Made by a program: the position numbers and the translations under genes
The notes under the pieces: model-generated
Told to the model about the DNA's origin: nothing
The model's database searches: none
The model's input: the letters and a program-made list of their open reading frames with translations, nothing else
In this document: piece by piece, positions 1 to 10,354 of the stretch
Position numbering within the stretch: the first letter of the stretch is position 1
How the letters are laid out: every line of letters starts with the position of its first letter
Origin: Posidonia oceanica
Lineage: Eukaryota; Streptophyta; Magnoliopsida; Alismatales; Posidoniaceae
DNA: 64,000 nucleotides
Direction: 5' to 3'
Assembly (NCBI GenBank): GCA_037176725.1
Contig: JAZBRS010000039.1
Location: 25,766,001 to 25,830,000 of the forward strand

Positions 1-201
1 TTTCCTTCTGTTGTGTCAGCGTGATCGGTAAGCGAGTTCCCTTTGCCAGAGCTTGAGTACCGACCCTCGTTGACGCCCTTTTGCGACTTAGTTCGCGACC
101 ATTCCCCTTCCGAGCTATCCGCACTTGCGACGATAGCTCCTCTTAGGAAGCATCGCCTGAATACCCGTCGCAGCCCTGTTCTCACACGCTCTAGGTCAGT
201 A
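1..201 (+). other. Element A leader, 3' part, before gag
   Basis: This stretch aligns with 57705-57893 of Element D and ends in the same sequence before the gag ATG. It has no convincing gene; an upstream ATG at 43 is in frame with gag and reads through to the gag start, so a longer N-terminus is formally possible. I prefer the ATG at 202 because all four gag copies share Met-Ala at that point, with G at -3 and +4. Confidence 0.7.
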
Positions 202-3174
202 ATGGCCCAGTACGTTAGTGAGCCTTCTTTTACTCCTGTCACGGAGGGTGTTTCCGTTCCGGCCCCTCTGGTTGCTCCCTCTGTCCCTCTTGTTCCCCCT
301 CCGACGCCAGGGTTTCCTCCTTTGACGTCTCTAGGTTCTCAGTACACCCCGGGACAGTGACAAGCCTCCCTTCCTCCGGATCCGGTCGCCGAGTCTATCT
401 TGACAGCCGTTACTCGCACTCCGGAGACGCCACTGCCCCCTCCGTCCCAGGGATACGTCGCTTTCGACATCCCTTCCACCATTGCTGCGACTTTTTCTGT
501 AGATCCCCTCCTTCCCGGACCACCTGTGTCCGTGCCTCTTGCTTCTCAGCCTCCGCCGGCACTGCACTTCAGCGTCCCCACTGGCGAGACGCCCGAGGCG
601 CAGTACCAGCACCTGATGGAGCTTGCCCAGAGACTGCAGGGCATGGCTCTATCAGTTCGTCCCCCTTCTATCTCTGTCGTTCCTGAGGTTCCTCCGAGGC
701 CAGTTCCTGCATTCCTTGCATCGACCTCTACACCTCCGCCTCAACCATCGTCGCAACTGCTCACGGTTCCGACGATGGGGGCTCGTTTACCGCCTCCTGC
801 ACAACACTTGGCACAGCATGCTCCACTTTCTTCTGGTGGTCAACCCTTTGGGTCGGCTGGAGCCCAGTACCTCACTGGCTCGCTGTCTGGCACCCCGCCT
901 GTACAGCAACTGGTGCTCCGCCATCCTACCCCCGTCCCAGCACAGCATGGCATTTATTCTTCTCCTCTCCCTCAAGTCCAGCATCCTGCATACACTCCTG
1001 CATACACTATCCCCCAGCACGGATACGCCGGCCATCCCGTTGCTCCACCAGGCGACGCTATGGTAGATCCGGAGGAGCACTTAGGTGCGACCCATTCGGC
1101 GTATGTGCTCGCTACCCCTGCTGATCCCTCTCCTACAGCAGCAATTCCAGACCCCATCAACAACCGAATGGACGTCTTGGAGAAGGCACTACGACTAGTG
1201 CAGGGTACTGAGCACCAGACCTACCAATTCCGAGACCTCTGTTGCTTTCCAGAGGCGGTACTCCCTCCGAAGTTCAAAATCCCGGACTTCGAGAAGTATA
1301 ATGGTAGGGGCTGCCCTGTAGCACACCTGAAGGCGTATTGCGGTGATCTCGCTCAGCTTCAGGCTGACGAGAGGTTGCTGATCTGCTTGTTCCAGAAGAG
1401 TTTGACCGGGCCGACGCTCAAGTGGTTCACATCACTCGATATGTCAGCCATCAAGACTTGGAACGACCTCAGTCAGGCGTTCCTGGAACAGTACTCCTTC
1501 AACCTCGATCTTGTCCCAAAGAGGGCGGACTTGATCGCCATCAAGCAGAACTCTGGCGAGCCGTTCGGGGAGTACGTCGGCCGCTGGCGCGCCCTTGCCT
1601 CTCAGGTTCGAGATAGACTCTCTGACGAGGAATCTATCGAGATCGTTATCAAAGGGGCGCAGCCGTCTCTCGGAGCTCTGCTTAGCATCCAACCAGTCAC
1701 TACTTTTGCGGCACTCATCAGAGCTGGAGCGCGCGTGGAGAGTTCTTTGCGGAGTGGCAACTTCCCAACTCTCTCTGCGTTCGCTAAGCAGGCAGTGATA
1801 AGCAGCAACAGTGCCAACAGCAGCATCTCCAACAACAACAACAGCGACAACAACAACAACCGCCCGAAGAGGAAGGACTCGCCGAAACCCGCTGTTGCGT
1901 TCGTCGATTCTCCTGCTGTGCCTGTTCGCTTGCCGTCACGGCCTGCCCCAGCTCAGGTGGTGTACGCTCCTGCACCTAGGAATCCACATACACCACACAT
2001 CACAACCACCGCTAGACCGGTCTATCCTGCCGCACCGGTTCAGCAAGGCCCGTACCCAAGGCAAAGAAGACCACCCGCTGAGAGGAGGAATTTCACCCCA
2101 CTGGTGGAACCACTCACGGTCATCTTGCCAAAGGTGGCATCGCTCCTGAAGTTCCCGGAGGTTCGTCCGCCGCCAAGCCCTCTGCCGCATTGGTTTAGGC
2201 CGGACCTCTTCTGCAATTTCCATCGAATCGTCGGGCATTCGACGGACAATTGCTTCTCCCTGCGGAACGCAATTCAGGACCTGATCGAATCGGGAACGAT
2301 TGTGATCGACACGCACGAGGCTTCCACTCAAGCACGCACCCATGCATCTGCATCTCCAGCTGTTCCCCCGCATTCTGGCATCGTCCGCCAACCATTACCG
2401 GAGCACTCTTATCCGGGAAAGGCGGGAACCTTAGGCGTCCACTCTGTCTTTCCTTCTGGGCCTGCTACTTCTGTAGTAGACCCCTCTGATCTTATCTCTG
2501 ACATCTCTGAGCCTTTCCCAGTCAGTCTCTATTTGGCGGCAGTTGCCGGCTCCGAGTCGGGAATCCATTTGATCCGACCGCGTGCCAGGCCGGAGCGCCC
2601 TCGCGCGTCTCCCACCATGCTCCCTCAGGCTCAATCTCCCGTACACCTTTTAGCCAGAGCCCAGCCTAGTTCTCCCATTCACCTTCTAGGGCGACCTCAA
2701 CCACACCTTCTAGGCAGACCTCAACCTGCCCCAGCCTTCCCACCCCAACAACCATATCCCTTAGACAGACCTCAGTACCTTGTAGGTCCCCCTGTAACCC
2801 CTCCTGTGCTCGCAGCACATGCTCCAGTCGTCATTAACTTGACCCTGGACACCCATCGCGTCCCTTACAGCTACGCCACAGAAATGTGCGCGGAAGTAAC
2901 GCGATCGGGGAGGATTTACAGGCCCCCAGCACCGGCGACTAGGCCAACTCATCCTAGACCTGTTATACCCCCACCCTCAGGCCAACCCTTAGCAGATCCA
3001 GCCCCAGACCAGCCTGTAGTTAGCCAAGCCCCTAGCCGGCCTGTAGTAACCCAGCTTCCTGCCACTACCCCTGTAGAACCTGCTAGAATCACCCCTCCAG
3101 CGGCTAGGAGAGACCAACCTAGAGCAGACCTAACCTCCCAGCTTAAGAAGGTTAAAGCCGACATCTCCATCTAG
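202..3174 (+). pseudogene. gag: gag, Element A (premature stops at 358 and 3172)
   Basis: Gag forms the virus-like particle and binds the element RNA. The start is ATG 202 (Met-Ala-Gln). A TGA at 358-360 interrupts the frame where B and C have TGG and D has TAG. The first 300 residues are rich in Pro, Ser, Ala and Gln. A Retrotrans_gag capsid-like domain follows near residues 340-520, recognised by WFTSLDMSAIKTW and the FLEQY...EPFGEYVGRWRALA block. An Asn-rich tract follows it. Near residue 671 is a zinc-knuckle-like C-X2-H-X4-H-X4-C motif (CNFHRIVGHSTDNC). The Pro-rich tail ends at TAG 3172-3174; the same codon is TGG in D, where gag and protease are one frame. The capsid-like and knuckle parts are well supported; the N-terminal part has no family I recognise. 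Confidence 0.85.
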
Positions 3175-3177
3175 GAT

Positions 3178-3720
3178 TTGATCCACACTTCTGCCGAGCA
3201 CCGCGAGGCTTTTCTTCGCGTGTTCCAGGCTACTCGTGTGTCCCAGTCCATTGAGCCTTCTGCCTTGGAGAGCATGGTTGGGTTAATCGCGGAGCCTCAG
3301 GTCATCTCTTTTACGAGTGATGAGCTGCCTCCGGTAGGGATTAATCACAACCAGCCCCTATTCGTCACGGTGCAGTTCAAAAACTTTCGCATTCCCCTAG
3401 CACTGGTTGATAACGGGTCAGGCCTTAACGTCTGCCCCTTGCGTACAGCAACCAAGCTCGGATTCAAAGCCGAGGATATCACGCCAGCCGTGAAGGGAAT
3501 GACTGCTTTTGACAACACTCACCATGACGCTCTAGGGATTCTGATTATCCCTTTGGCTATCGGCCCGGTCGTCTTCGACGTAGAATTCTATGTCGTCGAC
3601 TTGAAGCCTAACTTCAATCTTCTGCTTGGGCGCCCTTGGCTTCACAAGCATCAGGTCCTTCCTTCAACCCTCCATCGAATGATAAAGTACCGTCATTGTC
3701 GTCATGGCGGAGAACTTTGA
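3178..3720 (+). pseudogene. pro: aspartic protease (pro), Element A, cut off by a 14-bp deletion
   Basis: This is the retropepsin-like protease that would process the polyprotein. It is in the gag frame, just after the TAG stop. The active-site motif is Asp-Asn-Gly in LVDNGSGLNVCP (Asp codon at 3409), the DNG variant seen in many plant Ty3/gypsy proteases. A hydrophobic FNLLLGRPWL block near the end matches the usual second half of the fold. The frame ends at 3720 because 14 bp present in D (61420-61433) are missing at the 3695/3696 junction. The missing piece lies between two GTCA copies, so slippage or microhomology repair is the likely cause. The 17-bp overlap with the pol frame is a result of this lesion and is unlikely to be a programmed frameshift site. 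Confidence 0.88.
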
Positions 3721-6700
3721 GAAGGAGCGGATTGAAGCAGTCTCTCCCGTGTCTTCGCAATCCATCCCATTTGACCCTGAGACTTCTGAAGCCCTCTATC
3801 GCGTTAACCGGTGCGAGCCAGTTAACTTCGTTCCTGATCTTGAACGTGTCAACTCTTTGGCCGTTCACAGTAACCCCTTTCGAATGGTCGAGAATGTATG
3901 TCACAGGTGGGGTTACACAAAGGGCATGCCGCTCGGGCATCACGGCCAAGGGATCGCGGAGCCGATCATAGCAGTGGAGCGAAGAAAGTCTGAAGGCCTC
4001 GGCTACGAACCAAAGCCCAACGAAGATCACTGCTTCCAACTCAAAGATCATGCGCCAGCCATTCCCAGAGACCTCACTAACTTTACCAGTGCAGGAATTC
4101 TGGGATCAACCGACTACCAAGCCGCAGCACCGACAGAGGATTGGGTGTGTGTTGAGGACTACTACTCGGATGAGGAGCAGTCTGATGCAACAGAGGCAGT
4201 CCCAATCAGCTCAGCAGAAACAGTGGTCAGAGCAGAGGCCCCGCAGTCAGTTTACTTAGCTCTCCCTCTGGCAGAAACAGCAGGCAGTTCAGCAGGCCCT
4301 GTGGCAAATGCAAGTTCTCATCCTTTTCCAGCCACATCAGTTCCCCAGCAACAGTCAGCAGCAGTGCAGGAGTCAGAGACACTCCTCTTGGCAGAACCAA
4401 GCATGCTACCAGCGGTCACAGCAACATCAGTGCCACTGCCCCCATCTCTGGAGGGGCAGTCCATCAACTCAGTCGGCAGCGTGGCCCAGCCCGCTCCCTC
4501 AGCATCATCTTCAGGAATGCAGTTGGCACAGTCCGCTCCGCATTATCCTGACGACCTGCAGCAGCTCTCATGGCAAGACCCCATGGCGTCAGAGGCTGCG
4601 CTCTCTCAGTTACGGCCCGATATAAAAGGCCAACTGAGCACTACATTATCCAGGCCCTTGAGCCCTCCAAAGAGCACCCCTGCTTACTCTCCAGCAGTGA
4701 CCCTGGAAGCTTATTCATCAGTAGCACCGCTGGCCTCTCTATTTGGGCCTTCTACATCTGAACTGCCATCAGTGGACGCGCCCGTGAACCAAATCATGCA
4801 AACTCCAAGGGCGGCAATCCATCTTGCAGCCGGGCCAGTGCCGCAGGCCCCCGGCGCCTACTACGTCGACTCCCCCTCAGATGAGGAAGAAGGAGCGGCG
4901 ATAGAAGCCCAGGTCGATTCTTGGATGTCCGACTTAGAGCTACTCTATCAAGAACAGATCAAGTCGATAACAGAAGACCTGGCAGAGCATCAAGCTGCAG
5001 AAAGGAAAGGAAAAGCCGTAGTCACGGATCCTCCTCTGCAAGAGGACCATGCTTCTATCATGGTTCTAGAAGACTCAGCAACGCCGGACTCCCCTAGACC
5101 AGATGAGCTCATCACTCTTCAACTAGAAGGTGGGTCTAGGTGGTTTGTACAACCCATGCCTCACCTGAGCAATATGTCGAGCGGCAGTAACCAGATCAGC
5201 CGCCAGTCTGGCATATCCTCCACAAGCACACTAGAAGACCCAGAGGGAGGAGCATCAGCAGTAAATGCAGCAGCAGCAGAGCAGAATGCCTCAGCCTCAG
5301 CAGCACAGTCAGCAGAGCAGTCAGCAGTATCAGCAGCAGAATCAGTTGAGCCCTCAGCAGAATCAGCAGAGCACGTAGCAAAGCCAGTCGGGCCAGAGCA
5401 AACGGTAGAAGGAGTTGCTGGGACGGAGGTCGCGCATCGAGGCTACAAGAATACTCGAGTGAGCGTGACCATCCTGAAGCATCACCAGGGCCAAGCAGCA
5501 GAACACATACACTCTTTCAGCATTGCAAGTCCTTCTTTCGAGAAAGAGATCCTCTCAGAACTTATTGCCTATGGAGAAGAGGATGATACGGGCATGGATG
5601 AGACTGACGAACCTTTGCCCGAGTTCCGGCCCTATGACGACGACCCAGAAGGCCCCAACCTCCATGTCGAAGAAGAAACGGAGGTTGTCAATATCGGCAC
5701 AGCTGAGGAAGTCAGAGAAGTTTGCATCAGTGCCCAACTGTCCACCCAGGTTCGAGCAGAATTCATCGCATTCCTGAAAGAATATGCGGATGTCTTCGCC
5801 TGGAGTTATGAAGATATGGTCGGCCTTGACATAGAGATAGTGGTGCACAATCTGCCCTTAAATCCGGATGCCAAGCCAGTAAAGCAGAAATTGAGAAGAT
5901 GGCGACTGCAGTGGCTGCTCATGATCAAAGAAGAGATAATGAAGCAGCTTGGAGTCAACTTTCTGAAGGTCGTTCTTTATCCTGAATGGCTGGCAAACAT
6001 TGTACCTGTGCCCAAGAAAGATGGCCGAATCCGGATCTGCATCGACTATAGGGACCTGAACAAGGCAAGTCCCAAGGACGACTTTCCATTGCCCCACATT
6101 GACGTCCTAGTCGACAATACAGCGGGCCACAAAATGCTCTCCTTCATGGACGGCTTTTCTGGATACAATCAGATCAAAATGGCAGAAGAGGACATGGAAA
6201 AGACCTCATTCATCACCCCTTGGGGAGTCTTCTGCTACCAAGTCATGCCGTTCGGCCTGAAAAATGCTGGTGCAACCTATCAGAGGGCCAAGACTGCATT
6301 ATTCCATGACCTCATGCACCAAGAAGTGGAGGTCTACGTAGACGATATGATCGCCAAAACCAAAGAGCCCGAGGATCATCTTCCCTGTCTCAGAAAGCTC
6401 TTTGACCGTCTACGGAAGTACAAGCTGCGCCTGAATCCCAAGAAGTGCGTATTCGAGGTGTCTTCTGGCAAATTGCTCGGCTACATTGTTAGCCAAAGGG
6501 GGATTGAGGTGGACCCGTTGAAAGCACAAGCCATCGTGGACATGCCACCCCCTAGAACTGAAAAAGAAGTCAGAAGTCTGCTTGGGCGTTTACAATTTAT
6601 CAGTCGCTTCATTGCACAGCTTACGCCCATCTGCGAACCCATATTCAAACTCCTGAAGAAGAATGCGCAGATTCACTGGAGCGAGGAGTGTCAGGCTGCA

Positions 6701-8962
6701 TTTGCCAAGATCAAGCAGCTGTTGATCAAACCTCCTGTCCTGGTCCCGCCTACGCCGGGGAGACCTTTACTTCTCTACCTTTCTACCACGCAGCATTCCA
6801 TGGGCGCCGTCTTGGGCCAACATGACGAATCTGGTAGGAAGGAGCGCGCCATCTACTACCTGAGCAAGAAATTTAATGAATGCGAAGCCAGGTACACAAC
6901 ACTAGAGAAGACTTGCTTGTCACTTGTCTGGGCTGCACAGAAGCTGAGACACTACATGATGGCATACCCAGTGCAGCTCTTATGCCGGCACGATCCCATC
7001 AAATTCCTCTTCCAGAAGCCGGCCATGGTGGGCAGATGTGCTAAGTGGCAGGTGTTATTGTCTCAGTACGACATCACCTTCGTCACACAGAAATCCATGA
7101 AGGGTCAAGCAATGGCAGACCATCTTGCTGACCTCCCTTTGCCTGAATACCAACCCCTCCAGACGCAGTTCCCTGACGAAGACATTCTCTTTGCAATGGA
7201 GGACTCTGAGCAGAAAAATCCTGAAGAACCGGAGGAATGGCAGCTCTACTTTGATGGTGCAGTCAACAAGAAGGGCCGAGGCGTAGGCGCAGTGCTGACC
7301 ACGCCCCAAGGACAGATGACTCCTTTCGCGAGGAAGCTGACTTTCACCTGCACGAACAACGAAGCAGAATACGAAGCATGCATCCTAGGGTTGAAAGTCG
7401 CCCTCGAGCACGAGGCGCAGAAGCTGCATGTGCACGGCGATGCCATGCTGGTAATTTCTCAAGTGAACGGCGAATGGAAGACAAAAGATCCCAAGCTTGT
7501 GCCGTATCACGAACACCTGCTGAGGCTGATGAAAGAATTCAAGAGCATCCGCTTCACATACCTGAACAGAGCAAAGAACGCGTATGCAGACGTGCTAGCA
7601 ACTCTGGCATCCTGGCTCACCATTTCTGAAGACAGCAGTGTGGATGTATCAGTCACTCGCATTGAACAGCCTGCATACTGCATGAGCATAGAAGAAGCGG
7701 ATCCCGCAGAGGGGCAGCCCTGGTATCAAGACATAAAATCTTTCCTGGAGTCTGGTGACTTTCCTCCTGATACCACGGCAGCAGACAAGAGAACTTTGGC
7801 GCGTCTGGCGTCAAAGTATGTGTTAGGGGCCGGGCAGCTGTACAGAAGATCATACAATCAAATGCTACTGCGCTGCCTGGACAAATCGGAGGCTGACACG
7901 CTGATGCTTCAAGTGCATGCGGGGACCTGTGGCCCGCACATGAACGGCGTCCTCCTAGCCAAGAAGATCATGCTGCAAGGTTATTTCTGGCAGACCATGG
8001 AAGCCGACTGCTGCCGGTTCGTGCGTAGATGCCACAATTGTCAGATCCATGGAAACTTCATCAAGGCCCCTCCACATCAGCTACACAATATGTCTTCGCC
8101 ATGGCCTTTCTCCACCTGGGGGATCGATGTCATCGGCGCCATCCACCCTGCTGCTTCAAATGGTCATCGTTACATTCTGGTAGCGATCGATTACTTTACC
8201 AAGTGGGTGGAAGCAGCCTCTTACAAGACAGTTACCGCCGCGGCAACAGAAAAATTTATCAGAAACAATATTGTTGCCCGATACGGGGTCCCGCACTCTG
8301 TCATCTCTGACAACGGCTCAAACTTCATTGCCAAAAGGATCGAAGAATACCTGCAGGGTCTCAGAATCAAGCACCATCGATCCTCGCCTTATCGGCCTCA
8401 GATGAACGGAGCAGTGGAGTCTGCAAACAAGAACATTGTCAAGATCCTGAAGAAAATGGCAGAAATCCACAAGGATTGGCACGACAAGCTCCTGTACGCG
8501 CTCTGGGCGTACAGGACATCAATCCGGACCTCTACAGGAGCCACCCCGTACTCTCTGGTGTACGGCATGGAAGCGGTGTTACCTGTTGAAGTGGAGATCC
8601 CCTCTCTACGGATCCTGCGGGAAGCTGAGTTGGAAGAAGCAGAATGGGTCGAAGACTGCTGCATCCAACTGAACTTGATTGATGAGCGCAGATTGCAAGC
8701 CATGCACAACGCTCACTGCTATCAGAAGCGGATGGCCAGAGCATTCTTGAAGAAGGTCCAGCCCAGAAGCTTCCAGCCAGGGGACCTTGTCTTGCGCGCC
8801 ATTCACTTGCCGGACGGTCGAGGGAAATTCCGACCCAATTGGCGTGGCCCCTTTGTGGTCAAGCAGATCTTTTCGGGAGGCGCTGTAACCCTTGAAGATA
8901 TGGACCAGGTCGAGCAGTCTAAGCCCGTCAACCTCTGCTATCTGAAGAAGTACTATCAGTAG
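3704..8962 (+). CDS. pol: pol: G-patch-like, RT, RNase H, second RNase H, integrase (Element A)
   Basis: This is an open 1752-codon frame that copies and inserts the element. Its first ATG is an internal Met of the intact D frame, so the true N-terminus is in gag-pro. Near residues 65-85 is a G-patch-like stretch (WGYTKGMPLGHHGQGI). Residues about 130-690 form a low-complexity Ala/Ser/Gln/Pro linker. RT spans about 720-900 with YVDD at 878-881. The first RNase H follows at about 1020-1130. A second RNase H spans about 1175-1310 (YFDGA with Asp 1184, then NNEAEYEA), as in the Tat lineage. Integrase has an HHCC finger (His about 1405, CHNC about 1442) and Asp1475, Asp1536, Glu1572, an exact D-D35-E spacing. 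A GPY/F module (KFRPNWRGPFVV) is near 1700, with no chromodomain. All catalytic residues I looked for are present. Confidence 0.93.
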   Translation: MAENFEKERIEAVSPVSSQSIPFDPETSEALYRVNRCEPVNFVPDLERVNSLAVHSNPFRMVENVCHRWGYTKGMPLGHHGQGIAEPIIAVERRKSEGLGYEPKPNEDHCFQLKDHAPAIPRDLTNFTSAGILGSTDYQAAAPTEDWVCVEDYYSDEEQSDATEAVPISSAETVVRAEAPQSVYLALPLAETAGSSAGPVANASSHPFPATSVPQQQSAAVQESETLLLAEPSMLPAVTATSVPLPPSLEGQSINSVGSVAQPAPSASSSGMQLAQSAPHYPDDLQQLSWQDPMASEAALSQLRPDIKGQLSTTLSRPLSPPKSTPAYSPAVTLEAYSSVAPLASLFGPSTSELPSVDAPVNQIMQTPRAAIHLAAGPVPQAPGAYYVDSPSDEEEGAAIEAQVDSWMSDLELLYQEQIKSITEDLAEHQAAERKGKAVVTDPPLQEDHASIMVLEDSATPDSPRPDELITLQLEGGSRWFVQPMPHLSNMSSGSNQISRQSGISSTSTLEDPEGGASAVNAAAAEQNASASAAQSAEQSAVSAAESVEPSAESAEHVAKPVGPEQTVEGVAGTEVAHRGYKNTRVSVTILKHHQGQAAEHIHSFSIASPSFEKEILSELIAYGEEDDTGMDETDEPLPEFRPYDDDPEGPNLHVEEETEVVNIGTAEEVREVCISAQLSTQVRAEFIAFLKEYADVFAWSYEDMVGLDIEIVVHNLPLNPDAKPVKQKLRRWRLQWLLMIKEEIMKQLGVNFLKVVLYPEWLANIVPVPKKDGRIRICIDYRDLNKASPKDDFPLPHIDVLVDNTAGHKMLSFMDGFSGYNQIKMAEEDMEKTSFITPWGVFCYQVMPFGLKNAGATYQRAKTALFHDLMHQEVEVYVDDMIAKTKEPEDHLPCLRKLFDRLRKYKLRLNPKKCVFEVSSGKLLGYIVSQRGIEVDPLKAQAIVDMPPPRTEKEVRSLLGRLQFISRFIAQLTPICEPIFKLLKKNAQIHWSEECQAAFAKIKQLLIKPPVLVPPTPGRPLLLYLSTTQHSMGAVLGQHDESGRKERAIYYLSKKFNECEARYTTLEKTCLSLVWAAQKLRHYMMAYPVQLLCRHDPIKFLFQKPAMVGRCAKWQVLLSQYDITFVTQKSMKGQAMADHLADLPLPEYQPLQTQFPDEDILFAMEDSEQKNPEEPEEWQLYFDGAVNKKGRGVGAVLTTPQGQMTPFARKLTFTCTNNEAEYEACILGLKVALEHEAQKLHVHGDAMLVISQVNGEWKTKDPKLVPYHEHLLRLMKEFKSIRFTYLNRAKNAYADVLATLASWLTISEDSSVDVSVTRIEQPAYCMSIEEADPAEGQPWYQDIKSFLESGDFPPDTTAADKRTLARLASKYVLGAGQLYRRSYNQMLLRCLDKSEADTLMLQVHAGTCGPHMNGVLLAKKIMLQGYFWQTMEADCCRFVRRCHNCQIHGNFIKAPPHQLHNMSSPWPFSTWGIDVIGAIHPAASNGHRYILVAIDYFTKWVEAASYKTVTAAATEKFIRNNIVARYGVPHSVISDNGSNFIAKRIEEYLQGLRIKHHRSSPYRPQMNGAVESANKNIVKILKKMAEIHKDWHDKLLYALWAYRTSIRTSTGATPYSLVYGMEAVLPVEVEIPSLRILREAELEEAEWVEDCCIQLNLIDERRLQAMHNAHCYQKRMARAFLKKVQPRSFQPGDLVLRAIHLPDGRGKFRPNWRGPFVVKQIFSGGAVTLEDMDQVEQSKPVNLCYLKKYYQ

Positions 8963-9038
8963 CCGAAAGCGGTCCCGTTGCAGATGCCCTTCTCCCGCCT
9001 ACACTTGCATTTTCATTCTCGCCTTCTTGCTTCATCTC

Positions 9039-9165
9039 CTTTCAAATCATAATCGTCATTCTTTCAACTCTTGCGACTCTCTGTTTCAAATCATCATCGT
9101 CATCCTTTCAACTCTTGCATCCCTATTCAAATCATCATCGTCATTCTCTCAAGCATTGCATCTTG
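9039..9165 (+). repeat. Short tandem repeat, about 3 copies of 40-48 bp
   Basis: Three units share TTCAAATCATCATCGTCAT followed by a CTTTCAACTCTTGCA-like end, with unequal spacing. The start lies about 75 bp after the pol stop. Confidence 0.75.
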
Positions 9166-9534
9166 AGCCCGGTGATGACAATAGGAAGTGCTTGCCTGCT
9201 CTGGAAAGAGTCACCCTGCCTCACCTGGCACTACTTAGATGTCTTAGCAAGTGAGGGAGCCACCACCAACAGGGACAGGCGAACTGCCTAATCTCGCAAG
9301 GACATACACCTCTGAGGGAGAAAAAATGTTAGGATGTGAGCTTGAAAAAAGTGAGAATAGACATCTAGGTTTGGGCTCCTCAAAGGGACAGAAGACGAAG
9401 ACAGAAGCCGGCCCTAGAGATAGGGGTGTGCAGTCTAACCCTGCTCCTTCCACCCATCACACAGCAAACCCAAAATCTGAATCCATTACATTTCAAGCAC
9501 CCTTCTTTTGCCACCAGAATGGGGATAGCAAAAG

Positions 9535-9665
9535 CCTGAAAAAAAAAAGAGAAAAAAGAGAAAAAGAAAAGATCAAAAAAAGGGGATAGAGCAAAAACAA
9601 AAAACAAAAAAAAAGGAGAAAAGCAAGCAAAACAAACAAAAAAAGAGAGAAGAAGAAAAAGGGCA
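9535..9665 (+). repeat. Purine-rich low-complexity tract (A/G)
   Basis: About 130 bp are almost only A and G on the plus strand, with runs of A of up to ten. It resembles a second, internal polypurine tract, but no LTR follows it. It may simply be low-complexity sequence. Confidence 0.75.
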
Positions 9666-10354
9666 AAGGTAGCCCGAAAAGCACAGGCACCGTTATCCCC
9701 CATACTTTACTAAGAGATCCCCAGCATGTCAAGCCTGAAAAAGGGGTCTACCACATCCTCCCAAGAGCAAACACATACCTTTTCCCAGCTAGGGGCAGAG
9801 AAAGACTGCATACCTATGAGGGAGAAACCTTTCGAAAAAAAAAAGAGAGAGCTGAAAGAATAGGTGTAGGTCCTGAGAGTGCGGCCAGTAGCCTGTCCTC
9901 ACCACATCACCACCTATAATGCCAACAACCTGTTCCGGAGCGCCACCAATAAGCCGAGAGTCTGAGTAGGGCCCAGTGAGTCAAGGACCACTCCCTTCCT
10001 CTGCAGCAGGCACCAAAGCACTCCGTACGCTGAGGGCATTCAAGCATCCACCCAAGCATATCCATCCATCCAAACATACTTAGTCATCCAATAATATTCA
10101 TCCACATAAGCATATCGCTAGCATCTTGCATTCATGCATCTTCCTTCTTTCCTTTCCCCTTCCGCCAATCCCTCCGCTCTGCAACACGCTCAGGCCCTGA
10201 GACAGTACTCTTCCCCAACAGAGGCACATCGGCGACGCTCAAGCTGCGCCAGTCCACATCCCCTGCCGGCCCTCGCCCCCGCTTTTCACCAGACTGCTGC
10301 CAATTCCCTTTATTCACTTGTGCTTAACTACTATGTTCTGTTATCAACTGCTGA

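Larger units (their letters stand above)
8963..10354 (+). other. Spacer between pol and the PMD-like ORF, Element A
   Basis: No coding region is convincing here. It begins right after the pol stop with a pyrimidine-rich stretch and three short repeats, continues through a purine-rich tract, and ends in CATC/CATA-rich sequence before the next ORF. Post-pol spacers of this kind are normal in Tat elements. Confidence 0.6.

Noticed and set aside
3695..3720. Programmed frameshift between pro and pol in Element A
   Set aside because: Element D is continuous here; the shift is explained by a 14-bp deletion between GTCA repeats.
5190..5400. CAG/TCAGCAG-rich stretch as a microsatellite insertion in pol
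   Set aside because: It is the Ala/Ser/Gln linker between the G-patch-like region and RT; D has a comparable stretch in the same place.
8780..8962. Chromodomain at the integrase C-terminus
   Set aside because: The protein ends about 30 residues after the GPY/F module; there is no room for a chromodomain.
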